Origin: Hydrogenimonas sp.
GTDB lineage: Bacteria; Campylobacterota; Campylobacteria; Campylobacterales; Hydrogenimonadaceae
Direction: 5' to 3'
Assembly: GCA_021647345.1 (NCBI GenBank)
Contig: JAKIUX010000040.1
Span: 1-7,279, forward strand
Length of the DNA stretch: 7,279 bases
Shown: positions 1 to 5,696 of the stretch, piece after piece
Numbering within the stretch: the stretch's first letter is position 1
How the letters are laid out: each line of letters begins with the position of its first letter
The notes under the pieces: model-generated
Told to the model about the DNA's origin: nothing
The model's database searches: none
What the model saw: only the letters and a program-made list of their open reading frames with translations
Program-made: the position numbers and the translations under genes

Positions 1-430
1 CGAAAAGGATTTTGTCGAAAGTTCTGTTAAGAGTTTTGCTTGGGAAATTCTCCATCCACATTTGAGGTGCGAAAGATATCTTCTCTCCTACCTTCACTTC
101 GGTTTTAGGGCCTGCTATCCAATACTCTCCGTTCTCATCTTTTACCTTAGCATATGTGTAGACACCCGCATCCATTGTCTCCACAACCACACCTGTTTTT
201 ACGCCCGGCTGCTGCTGGGCATTGTGAATAGAGTCGTTCGGTTTCTCGTTCATAGCCTCTTCGGCCGGCACACCGTAAAGCTCTTCACCGGGCATAGGTT
301 TAACCGCTTCGGAGCTTTCGGCGCTTTTTTTCTCCATCACAGTCGGTTTTTGTACTTTATCTTCTTGTTTATCGCCGCATGCGGTAAAAAGCAGAGCGGC
401 CAGAACCGCACTCATATAGACTTTTTTCAT
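1..430 (-). CDS. NrfJ-like periplasmic lipoprotein (partial, C-terminus off the left edge)
   Basis: The gene reads leftward from ATG at 430, and 143 codons are present before the edge. The start is supported by AAGGAGAG about 5 bases upstream. The protein opens MKKVYMSAVLAALLFTACG, a signal peptide with the lipobox LFTAC, so Cys-17 should be lipidated and the protein membrane-anchored in the periplasm. A charged, low-complexity linker (about residues 18-75) follows. The C-terminal domain reads VVVETMDAGVYTYAKV, then YWIAGPKTEVKVGEKISF, then MENFPSKTLNRTFDKILF. This pattern matches my memory of small NrfJ-like/OB-fold proteins found with cytochrome systems in Campylobacterota and related groups. 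NrfJ is named from the Wolinella nrfHAIJ cluster, and its biochemical role is not firmly known. Placement beside multihaem cytochrome genes fits. Family assignment is from memory of motifs, moderately sure; lipoprotein status is seen directly. Confidence 0.72.
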   Translation of the reverse strand, partial: MKKVYMSAVLAALLFTACGDKQEDKVQKPTVMEKKSAESSEAVKPMPGEELYGVPAEEAMNEKPNDSIHNAQQQPGVKTGVVVETMDAGVYTYAKVKDENGEYWIAGPKTEVKVGEKISFAPQMWMENFPSKTLNRTFDKILF

Positions 431-639
431 CAACTCTCCTTCTTTTTGTTATTTTTACGGGTGTAGTGTAGTCACATTATCTTTAGATATTATTTAAAGT
501 AATCTTCTCAACCATATTTCGAACTATACTGACTGAATTTAAGTTAGATTAAACTTATGTCAAATTATCGATTAATCATAGAACATCGACTATCGACCAA
601 ATCTCAAAGAGTTCTCTCGGTCTATGATTTTCAAGGAGT

Positions 640-1029
640 TCAATACTCTTTATTGGAGCTGTTGTTCTCTTGGTCTGAAAAGTCTATAACAAACTCTTTA
701 CCGCCAAACCCATCTTTAGAACATTTAGCTCTGAATATCAGCTTTGTTGTCCCCTTAGGAATTTTGAAGCCTATAAGATCGGTATCTATGATCTCTTTAC
801 CGGGCTTGGGTCTCACTTCCAAGCGTCTTGTTATAACGGTACCGTTTTGATCAAGAATCTCCCATTCGCTCATAAAATCGGAAAGATCGCTCGAGTCGTG
901 GTGGCGTATCTTCACATAAGCTATGTAGCTTCCGCCATAGCTCTTTTTTACTTTTGCCTCTATTACGTCAGCTTTTTCCGCATATAGTACAGATGCCAGA
1001 AAAATTGCACCAATCAGCAGCTTTTTCAT
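640..1029 (-). CDS. Secreted protein of unknown function (129 aa)
   Basis: I chose ATG at 1029 because AAGGAGGG lies 6 bases upstream and the protein then begins with a proper signal peptide (MKKLLIGAIFLASVLYA, cleavage likely before EKADV). An in-frame upstream start at 1065 would put 12 non-signal residues in front. The mature part is about 112 residues, apparently all beta: VIEAKVKKSYGGSYIAYVKI, then EWEILDQNGTVITRRLEV, then a closing segment with IPKGTTKLIFRAKCSKDGFG and GGKEFVIDF. The pattern (WxxLDxNGTVxxxRxLxxxP...GFxIPxGxxxLxxRAxxxxxGxGG) resembles a family of short periplasmic hypothetical proteins in Proteobacteria. I know no function for it. There is no CXXCH motif and only one cysteine. 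It appears to have its own promoter (1125-1133) and stops with TGA. Coding status is confident; function unknown. Confidence 0.8.
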   Translation of the reverse strand: MKKLLIGAIFLASVLYAEKADVIEAKVKKSYGGSYIAYVKIRHHDSSDLSDFMSEWEILDQNGTVITRRLEVRPKPGKEIIDTDLIGFKIPKGTTKLIFRAKCSKDGFGGKEFVIDFSDQENNSSNKEY

Positions 1030-1124
1030 ACTCAAACCCTCCTTCGATTTGGTGAATACCAGCACATAAATGCAACTTTTTTAGCGGCAACTAAATTTGG
1101 ACTGTCGTGCAGATATTCAGGAGT

Positions 1125-1133
1125 ATTATATCA
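1125..1133 (-). promoter_or_regulatory. Extended -10 promoter for the 640-1029 gene
   Basis: On the minus strand this reads TGATATAAT, a perfect TGnTATAAT extended -10. Transcription would start near 1118, about 90 bases before the ATG at 1029. A perfect TTGACA sits at 1152-1157, but the 21-base spacing is too long for a standard -35, so the extended -10 probably acts alone. The promoter overlaps the T-rich tail of the putative terminator of the preceding cytochrome gene. Confidence 0.5.
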
Positions 1134-1139
1134 AAAGAG

Positions 1140-1165
1140 AGCACTCCTCGGTGTCAAGGAGTGTT
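1140..1165 (-). terminator. Stem-loop, probable terminator of the cytochrome c gene
   Basis: CACTCCT (1142-1148) pairs perfectly with AGGAGTG (1157-1163) around an 8-base loop. One G-T and one A-T pair extend it outward to a 9-bp stem. It starts 17 bases beyond the stop of the minus-strand cytochrome gene. On that strand the stem is followed by CTCTTTTGA, a modest U-tract. The plus strand has no T-run after it. The stem is sound; terminator function is less sure because the U-tract is short. Confidence 0.45.
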
Positions 1166-1181
1166 AATGTATTTAAGGAGG

Positions 1182-1496
1182 CTATTTTTTTTCAGGTTTT
1201 CCGAGAGATTCGATATATTTGGCTACGGCTTCCATCTGCTCATCTGTTAGCTTGGTCGCCCTGTTTCTCATCATGTTGCCAAAACCGTACTGGTTCAGGT
1301 TTCCTGATTTGTAGGCTTTTAGCTTTTCAACAATCTTTTCCGCTTTCCATCCTGCGATCACTTTGCTTACCCCTAGAGAGCTTTTCTGTGCATGATCACC
1401 GTGACAGACGTAACATATTTTATTGAAAATCTCTTCTCCTTCCGAAGCCCATATCGCTGAGGCAAGAAGCAGAGATGAAAAAACAATCTTTTTCAT
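1182..1496 (-). CDS. Small monohaem class I cytochrome c (c553-like)
   Basis: A 104-residue protein starts at ATG 1496 with AAGGAA about 9 bases upstream. It has a signal peptide, MKKIVFSSLLLASAIWA, with likely cleavage before SEGEE. The mature part is about 87 residues, the usual size of a c553-type carrier. The haem motif CYVCH lies at residues 28-32, close to the mature N-terminus as expected for class I. The segment GFGNMMRN (71-78) supplies the likely distal methionine, Met-75 or Met-76. The C-terminal helix TDEQMEAVAKYIESL (83-97) matches the conserved class I terminal helix. It should be a soluble periplasmic one-electron shuttle. It lies divergently from the multihaem operon starting at 2041, with 544 bases between them. 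It may serve that system or a terminal oxidase/peroxidase; the window does not say which. Confidence 0.93.
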   Translation of the reverse strand: MKKIVFSSLLLASAIWASEGEEIFNKICYVCHGDHAQKSSLGVSKVIAGWKAEKIVEKLKAYKSGNLNQYGFGNMMRNRATKLTDEQMEAVAKYIESLGKPEKK

Positions 1497-1541
1497 GGAT
1501 GCTATTCCTTAATAGTTTTATTTTACTGTATATATCGTCAA

Positions 1542-1550
1542 AGTATAACA
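1542..1550 (-). promoter_or_regulatory. Extended -10 promoter for the cytochrome c gene
   Basis: The minus strand reads TGTTATACT, an extended -10 with five of six -10 bases matching. Start of transcription would be near 1535, leaving a leader of about 39 bases before ATG 1496. No convincing -35 lies at the normal distance, which is usual for sigma-70 promoters in Campylobacterota. Sequence match only. Confidence 0.42.
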
Positions 1551-1718
1551 TTTTCGTTAACATCAGCTCTTGAAAAGGTCGTTTATCTCTTTATATTAAA
1601 TCTTTTTAAAGAATATCAAGAGTTAGGAGTATTCAGTTAAGTAAGATATTTGTTTTACAATTTAAATTATTGTTTCAATATCTATAATATTTTCAAAACA
1701 CTCACTTCTAAAATAGGC

Positions 1719-1757
1719 CACTATTTTTTACACTATTTTTACATTACTCTTTATAAT
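1719..1757 (+). promoter_or_regulatory. Candidate operon promoter with periodic T-tracts
   Basis: The near-tandem repeat CACTATTTTTTA (1719-1730) and CACTATTTTTA (1731-1741) is followed by a third T-rich step and then a perfect TATAAT at 1752-1757. T-tracts spaced about one helical turn apart upstream of the -10, in place of a -35, are the described sigma-70 promoter style of Campylobacter. Transcription would start near 1764, giving a leader of about 277 bases to the GTG at 2041. The TATAAT at 1875-1880 is a rival candidate with a shorter leader but a poorer upstream context. Confidence 0.45.
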
Positions 1758-1765
1758 ATATAAAA

Positions 1766-1782
1766 TCTTGATTAAGTCAAGA
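1766..1782. promoter_or_regulatory. 17-base palindrome, candidate operator
   Basis: TCTTGATTAAGTCAAGA is a palindrome with perfect 6-bp arms around a 5-base centre. It lies directly at the transcription start predicted from the TATAAT at 1752-1757, a typical repressor position. The TTGA/TCAA half-sites recall the CRP/FNR class, but that class spaces them by 6 bases (TTGAT-N4-ATCAA) and here the gap is 5. I therefore do not name a regulator. Confidence 0.4.
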
Positions 1783-1948
1783 AATAATATTTAATATACT
1801 TATCTATAGCAATAAATAAGAAAAAAATAAAGTGAATAGATTAGATTTTAATTTCATTTTAATAAAACACCCTCTATAATCAAATCCAATCTTGAATGAA
1901 GTCTGCTAATTATGACATTAAATTATAATTTCAGATTTCTTCAAACTG

Positions 1949-2002
1949 AGGGGAATTAAAGATCGCAGGAACTCGATCGGGAAAGAGTTTCTGAATTTCC
2001 CT
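1949..2002 (+). promoter_or_regulatory. Long structured leader element upstream of the cytochrome operon
   Basis: The 18 bases 1985-2002 pair continuously with two blocks on the 5' side: AGGGGAATT (1949-1957) with AATTTCCCT (1994-2002), and CAGGAACTC (1966-1974) with GAGTTTCTG (1985-1993). Each block has one G-U pair. The result is an 18-bp stem with one 8-base bulge, AAAGATCG (1958-1965), and a 10-base loop, GATCGGGAAA (1975-1984). Bulge and loop share GATCG, so they could also pair with each other or form the alternative hairpin GATCG/CGATC (1961-1965/1974-1978). No U-run follows, so it is not an intrinsic terminator. It ends 38 bases before the GTG start. I do not recognise it as a known riboswitch class. 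Confidence 0.55.
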
Positions 2003-2040
2003 GAACCGGCAACAAAAATTCATAGAAAGAGGAGAGAGGT

Positions 2041-2772
2041 GTGAGTTCAGAACAGAATGGTTCAAATATGAATGGCCCTAAATCTAACAAGAAGACGATA
2101 GCCATAGTAGCGGTAGCCTTTACGCTGGTGGGACTGCTGATAGCATTTATAACGACGATAGCCGTAAAAGAGACGTCGGCGGTAAACTTCTGCAGTTCCT
2201 GTCATTCAATGCAGCCTATGGCAAACGCATACTTAAATAGTGTACACGGAGGTTACGGAAAGACCGGATTTGTCGCAAAATGTGTAGATTGCCATTTGCC
2301 GCACGAATCAACCCTTGGATACCTGGTACAGAAAGTAAGAACAGGAATTCATGATGTTGTAGCCGAAATCACAATGGATACCTATAGAATTGATTGGGAA
2401 GAAAAAAGAGAGGAGCGTAGGGAGTTTTTGTATGACAGCAGTTGCCTTCACTGCCATGAAAACTTACTAAATGCAACAAAGCCAAATAAAAAAGCCTATT
2501 TGGCACATAAGGCGTACTTCTCTGGGAAACTAAAAGTAGAGGTAGAGCACCAGAAAGTGCCTGCAATGTGTGTTGATTGCCATAAGTATGTAGGGCATTA
2601 TGAGCTTGGAAAAGAGCTTAAAAAGATAGGGACTGTTTATGACGAAGCATTCTACAACTATAAGCGAGAAAAGCCCAACTACGCTGCAGCTCAGGTAGAG
2701 CCGGAGAGCGAAGAGGATGAAGCTACTGCTGAAGAGACGGAAGCTGAAGCTTCTGCGGGACACCACGAGTAG
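2041..2772 (+). CDS. NapC/NirT/NrfH-family tetrahaem quinol dehydrogenase
   Basis: A 243-residue protein starts at GTG 2041, with GGAG at 2031-2034 six bases upstream. Residues 18-42 form one transmembrane anchor (IAIVAVAFTLVGLLIAFITT) after a short polar cytoplasmic tail, the usual NapC/NrfH topology. Four haem motifs follow: CSSCH (51-55), CVDCH (81-85), CLHCH (135-139) and CVDCH (177-181). The first is CSSCHSM. In NrfH the Met of CXXCHXM binds haem 1, so this points to the NrfH side of the family. Such proteins oxidise membrane quinol and hand electrons to a periplasmic partner. The C-terminus carries an unusual acidic Glu/Ala-rich tail (about 219-240), making it longer than typical NrfH (roughly 150-200 residues). 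It heads the operon; the next gene starts 9 bases after its stop. No NrfA follows, so the partner is probably one of the multihaem cytochromes downstream. Confidence 0.92.
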   Translation: MSSEQNGSNMNGPKSNKKTIAIVAVAFTLVGLLIAFITTIAVKETSAVNFCSSCHSMQPMANAYLNSVHGGYGKTGFVAKCVDCHLPHESTLGYLVQKVRTGIHDVVAEITMDTYRIDWEEKREERREFLYDSSCLHCHENLLNATKPNKKAYLAHKAYFSGKLKVEVEHQKVPAMCVDCHKYVGHYELGKELKKIGTVYDEAFYNYKREKPNYAAAQVEPESEEDEATAEETEAEASAGHHE

Positions 2773-2781
2773 GAGGGCCTG

Positions 2782-3285
2782 ATGCAACAGAATAAAAGAC
2801 AGATGGCTCTTATAGGCGGAGCGGTTGTAGTTTTGGGGATTCTGGTTTTGGCCTTCAGTCAGGTCAATTTTTCAAAACTTGTCAAAGTAAATAAAAATAT
2901 AATACACAATATCGCTGAAGGAACTCATCATATCTATATGGGGCATGAAGTTAGTGTAGATTATATAAAGACTCATACCGGAAGCACCAATAGAGTTGAC
3001 ATAGATGAGCTTCCTCAGGAATTTAGACCACTGCAGAAATATACACACCCTCCTTTTATTATGGGTGCTTGCCAAGTATGCCATGCTCCTAAAAGATCTA
3101 AACCGGCAGCTATTTTGACACATACTGTCCAAGATCTTTGCTATAAGTGTCATATTCCAGAAGAGAAGCCAGATAGAAATATAAACTGCAACAAGTGCCA
3201 TAACCCGCATCATGCTCCCAAAGAGCACCTTATTAGAAAGAAGAGCAGCGCCACAGAGTGCCCTGTGGGAAAATTTGAGTATTGA
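2782..3285 (+). CDS. Membrane-anchored trihaem cytochrome c
   Basis: A 167-residue protein starts at ATG 2782. The ribosome site AGGAGG (2771-2776) overlaps the TAG stop of the preceding gene, showing tight translational linkage. An N-terminal hydrophobic segment (8-26, MALIGGAVVVLGILVLAFS) looks like an uncleaved anchor. Three haem motifs follow: CQVCH (97-101), CYKCH (120-124) and CNKCH (136-140, continuing CHNPHH), the paired-CXXCH style. Many free histidines (THH, GHE, THP, THT) could serve as distal ligands. It is a short paralogue of the next gene's N-terminal half: both share IIH-x-EG-H after the anchor and LPQ-F-PL-K-H-PF-MGAC--CH before haem 1. Its end (ATECPVGKFEY) has a lone Cys and stops where the longer paralogue continues with more haems. 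Likely a periplasm-facing relay that takes electrons from the NrfH-like protein. Confidence 0.9.
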   Translation: MQQNKRQMALIGGAVVVLGILVLAFSQVNFSKLVKVNKNIIHNIAEGTHHIYMGHEVSVDYIKTHTGSTNRVDIDELPQEFRPLQKYTHPPFIMGACQVCHAPKRSKPAAILTHTVQDLCYKCHIPEEKPDRNINCNKCHNPHHAPKEHLIRKKSSATECPVGKFEY

Positions 3286-3323
3286 GCGAGCGGTTTGGCC
3301 AATAAATTGAAAAAGGTATGGGG

Positions 3324-4658
3324 ATGAAATTAAAAGATATCGTTTTTTTGACGGTCTTTCTTGTCGTTGCTGGAGTGGGGCTCTATATTGTAACGACGGT
3401 CGATGTTATGAAAAAGATCGAGCGTATTGAGAAGATTACAAAAAGTATTATACATGGAGTCCTTGAAGGGCCGCACGAGTACTTTCCAACCCATGCCGAG
3501 ATTTCGGAAGAGGAGCTCAAAGAGATAAATGTTACTAAAATTTCTGAAGAGATAGGCAAAGGGATAACCGTAAAGAAAAAAGAGAAACTTTTTGAGATTG
3601 AGCAGAAGACCAAAGAGGCTCTAAAGATTACAGAACAGAAACTTGAAGAGGAGGTAAAGCTAAAGCACACAAAAGCAAAAGCGAGAGTTGCTAAAATTGT
3701 AAAACTTGAAGATTTGCCTCAAAAGTTCAAGCCTCTGAAAAAAGTGCTGCATGAACCGTTCAAAATGGGAGCATGTGAGCTGTGCCACATTTCGGCAAGC
3801 TCAAAACCGGGCAAGCTTATAGAGAAGAAGATAACCGATCTTTGCTACAGGTGCCACAAAGTGCGGTATAGCAATAAGTTTAACCATAAGCCTGTTAAAC
3901 AGGGAAGGTGTTTAGATTGTCACGATCCTCATCAGTCGAATGCCGATAATCTTCTAAAGGCAGACTCGGTCAACGATCTTTGTCTTAAATGTCATAAGCC
4001 CGACAATAAGAAGAGGATAAAAAAGATAGTAAATATGAGCGGTGTTTTCAAGCACAAGCCGGCTGAAAAGAGCTGCGTAGAGTGCCATGAGCCTCACAGT
4101 GCCAAGTATAAACGACTTCTAAAAGATGACGGCAAGATGAATCTCTGTCTCGATTGCCACTCAAAGCTTGAGAAGCATGTTGATATGAAGAAGTGGATTG
4201 AGAGTGTTAAATATAAGCACGGGGCTGTAAATGATTCTAAAAATAAGTGTCTTGAGTGTCATGATCCTCACTCAACCAACCATAAGGGCATCTTGAGAAA
4301 ACAGCAAGTTAAAATGTGTCTGACATGTCACAATAAGGTTGTGAAATCTGATGAAGACGGTTACGAGCTTATGAACATGGCCAAGCATCTAAAAGAAAAC
4401 CCAAATTGGCACAAGCCTATAAAGGATGTTAAAAAAGAGGGTGGGTGTGCGGCATGTCACAATCCTCACGGTTCAAACCACTTTAGTATTCTTAGAAAGT
4501 CGTATACAACTGACTTTTATGCAGATATTGCAAAAGTTAAGAAAGACTTTATCTGCTTCAAGTGTCATGAAGTCAAAAAGATTACAGAGAAGTTGACTAG
4601 TGATGACAAAATTACTAAGTTCCGTGACGGTGAGGTGAATTTGCATTTCTTGCATTGA
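3324..4658 (+). CDS. Membrane-anchored multihaem cytochrome c, ten haems before an in-frame TGA
   Basis: Two in-frame ATGs lie at 3318 and 3324. I prefer 3324 (MKLKDIVFL) because AAAGG (3312-3316) is 7 bases from it and too close to 3318. Numbering from 3318, residues 8-27 form an anchor, and 62-128 are a Lys/Glu-rich, probably coiled-coil linker. Ten CXXCH motifs follow: CELCH 153, CYRCH 176, CLDCH 198, CLKCH 222, CVECH 253, CLDCH 277, CLECH 311, CLTCH 334, CAACH 377 and CFKCH 413. Several are in the doubled CXXCH...CHDPHxSN arrangement of the paired-CXXCH domain. The frame stops at TGA 4656-4658 after NLHFLH. The same frame then continues for 73 codons with two more haem sites, so the natural product is probably a 12-haem protein of about 520 residues. 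It is a longer paralogue of the preceding trihaem gene and likely the central wire of the pathway. Confidence 0.88.
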   Translation: MKLKDIVFLTVFLVVAGVGLYIVTTVDVMKKIERIEKITKSIIHGVLEGPHEYFPTHAEISEEELKEINVTKISEEIGKGITVKKKEKLFEIEQKTKEALKITEQKLEEEVKLKHTKAKARVAKIVKLEDLPQKFKPLKKVLHEPFKMGACELCHISASSKPGKLIEKKITDLCYRCHKVRYSNKFNHKPVKQGRCLDCHDPHQSNADNLLKADSVNDLCLKCHKPDNKKRIKKIVNMSGVFKHKPAEKSCVECHEPHSAKYKRLLKDDGKMNLCLDCHSKLEKHVDMKKWIESVKYKHGAVNDSKNKCLECHDPHSTNHKGILRKQQVKMCLTCHNKVVKSDEDGYELMNMAKHLKENPNWHKPIKDVKKEGGCAACHNPHGSNHFSILRKSYTTDFYADIAKVKKDFICFKCHEVKKITEKLTSDDKITKFRDGEVNLHFLH

Positions 4659-4880
4659 AATAACAAAAAAGGAAGAGCTTGCAGGGTATGCCATGATGAG
4701 CACGCATCTAAGTATCCTCACCTTCTTCGAAGGTATACGGAGTTTGGAGGCATCAAGTTCCCGATACGATACGTAGATTCAAAGAGTGGCGGTTCATGTC
4801 AGCCTGCGTGCCATAAGAAGTATGAATATGATAGAATAGAACAAAAAAATAAGTATAGTCAAGACGTATTCAAAAAATAG
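4659..4880 (+). pseudogene. C-terminal continuation of the 12-haem cytochrome beyond the in-frame TGA
   Basis: Directly after the TGA, in the same frame, 73 codons read NNKKGRACRVCHDEHASKYP and onward to a TAG at 4878-4880. They contain the haem motif CRVCH (4680-4694) and the six-residue motif CQPACH (4797-4814), then KKYEYDR. The block KGRxCRxCHxxHASxxP ... GGSCxPxCH ... YDR is the standard C-terminal end of this cytochrome type as I remember it in Geobacter-like proteins, where NLHY-x-HVN precedes it. NLHFLH plus the TGA plus NNKKGR fits that joint exactly, so one codon is replaced. No start codon with a ribosome site opens this stretch. The ribosome site of the next gene overlaps its TAG, as at the 2772/2782 junction, so the tail belonged to the operon as a coding region. 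Confidence 0.8.
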
Positions 4881-4883
4881 GAG
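4878..4883 (+). promoter_or_regulatory. Ribosome site overlapping the stop of the upstream reading frame
   Basis: TAGGAG contains both the TAG that ends the 12-haem frame and the AGGAG that serves ATG 4890, six bases further on. The same design (TAGGAGG) joins the first two cytochrome genes at 2770-2776. It supports the start at 4890. It also shows that the reading frame beyond the TGA at 4656 is the one the operon was organised around. Confidence 0.7.
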
Positions 4884-4889
4884 ACAAGG

Positions 4890-5696
4890 ATGCCAAAAAG
4901 AGTCGTAGTGAATTTTTTGATGTTACTACCTCTTTTGTGGGCATCTTCTATTGTCGTTTTAAGTGCAGACAATAGTGACGAGAAAGAGCCGTTAAAAGTC
5001 GAAAGAAAGAGTCTCTCTATTGTGCAGCCTTTCGACAAAGGCATCTATACTGAGGAGTATATCTCCGTAACTTTCGAAGTCGACCCTGAGTCTGTCGACA
5101 TGGTTAAGCTTTTCAGCAGCGAAAACGAAAGAGCCATAATCAGAATGGAGGAGGATAGAGATGCTTATCACTATCTTTTCAAGTTCTCTTTTGGCGAACA
5201 CTCAATAAGGGCCGAAGCCTATAAGAATGGGAAGAGGGTAGCGACGGATAGAGTTAAGATTTTCAGAAAGGCATTTTTGTCGAAATATTATAAGGTTGCG
5301 CCTCCAGGGTATGAATTGAAGTTCTTTCATAGTAAAAAAATGGAGCAGAAGTGCGATATGTGCCATGATATGAGTATAAACGAAGAGGAGGGTGTGGCTT
5401 TTATTGATGTTTCAGAGTCTACATGCTTTGACTGCCACCAGTCTCTACTCTATAAAAAATTCGCCCATGCTCCCACCGTTAATTTTGTTTGTCTTCCTTG
5501 CCATAACGGAAAAACTGGAGTTAAAAATAGAAAATATAGAGGCAAGTCGAAATTTCTATATCCTGACCCTATAGGAGATACCTGCTTCAAGTGCCATAAA
5601 AAGAATCACAAAATATGGTCTTCAAGAAAAAATATGCACGATCCGGTTGGTGCAGGAAAGTGCAACCTTTGCCACAACCTCACTCTTCAGATGTGA
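4890..5696 (+). CDS. Secreted multihaem cytochrome c, N-terminal part before a frameshift
   Basis: Translation from ATG 4890 gives 268 residues. Residues 1-26 (ending VVLSA) are a signal peptide or anchor. About 38-130 form a beta-rich, Ig-like domain without cysteines (LSIVQPFDKGIYTEEYISV ... HSIRAEAYKNGKRVATDRV). Haem motifs follow: CDMCH (155-159), CFDCH (179-183), CLPCH (201-205), CFKCH (232-236) and CNLCH (258-262). After the fifth, the frame gives LTLQM and stops. In the -1 frame the expected PHSSDVNKNFLREEVWTLC continues, so the gene is broken by one missing base near 5678-5680 (AACCTCAC where AACCCTCAC would give N-P-H). The whole gene would span 4890-5938. It is a tandem paralogue of the next gene (same order of Ig-like domain, FHS/FHT, C-x-x-CH-M, YPDPI, HxPV). 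Likely a periplasmic or surface electron carrier, possibly inactive now. Confidence 0.85.
   Translation: MPKRVVVNFLMLLPLLWASSIVVLSADNSDEKEPLKVERKSLSIVQPFDKGIYTEEYISVTFEVDPESVDMVKLFSSENERAIIRMEEDRDAYHYLFKFSFGEHSIRAEAYKNGKRVATDRVKIFRKAFLSKYYKVAPPGYELKFFHSKKMEQKCDMCHDMSINEEEGVAFIDVSESTCFDCHQSLLYKKFAHAPTVNFVCLPCHNGKTGVKNRKYRGKSKFLYPDPIGDTCFKCHKKNHKIWSSRKNMHDPVGAGKCNLCHNLTLQM

Larger units (their letters stand above)
1497..2040. other. Divergent intergenic regulatory region (544 bases, no gene)
   Basis: I see no gene here: stop codons are dense and no start with a ribosome site is present. The stretch from about 1580 to 1930 is extremely AT-rich. It separates the minus-strand cytochrome c gene from the plus-strand multihaem operon, so it must hold promoters for both. 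Perfect TATAAT hexamers occur on the plus strand at 1683, 1752, 1875 and 1924; only the one at 1752 has the T-tract pattern of a Campylobacterota promoter. A 12-base palindrome AAATTATAATTT lies at 1920-1931. The hexamer TCTTGA or its complement occurs at 1568, 1616, 1766, 1777 and 1890. The last 90 bases become more GC-rich and carry the structured leader. Confidence 0.75.

Noticed and set aside
62..466. Plus-strand reading frame of 134 codons opposite the lipoprotein gene
   Set aside because: It has no ribosome site and is explained as the complement of the minus-strand gene, which has a signal peptide, lipobox and ribosome site.
540..557. Palindrome TAAGTT-N6-AACTTA upstream of the lipoprotein gene, as an operator
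   Set aside because: Arms are only 6 bp and AT-rich, it is about 110 bases before the start codon, and no clear promoter could be fixed beside it.
574..629. 9-bp inverted repeat AATCATAGA/TCTATGATT downstream of the 640-1029 gene, as a terminator
   Set aside because: The loop is 38 bases and no T-run follows on the minus strand. A 9-bp match at such distance can occur by chance in a 200-base AT-rich gap.
557..850. Plus-strand reading frame of 97 codons
   Set aside because: It is largely antisense to the 640-1029 gene, has no ribosome site, and its product has no recognisable features.
1767..1781. FNR/CRP binding site
   Set aside because: The TTGA and TCAA half-sites are 5 bases apart, not the 6 of TTGAT-N4-ATCAA, so the regulator cannot be named.
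1949..2012. Cobalamin riboswitch core (GGGAA ... GAATTTCCCTGAACCGGCAAC)
   Set aside because: A loose resemblance to the central core only. The GCCACTG box, the long flanking helices and the usual length of about 200 bases are missing.
4656..4700. Selenocysteine insertion at the TGA, with TTGCAGGGTATGC downstream recalling the fdhF SECIS loop
   Set aside because: The apical stem would be only 3 bp (GCA/TGC), it lies further from the TGA than in fdhF, and the bases are fully explained as codons of the CRVCH haem motif. No Cys is expected at this position in the family.
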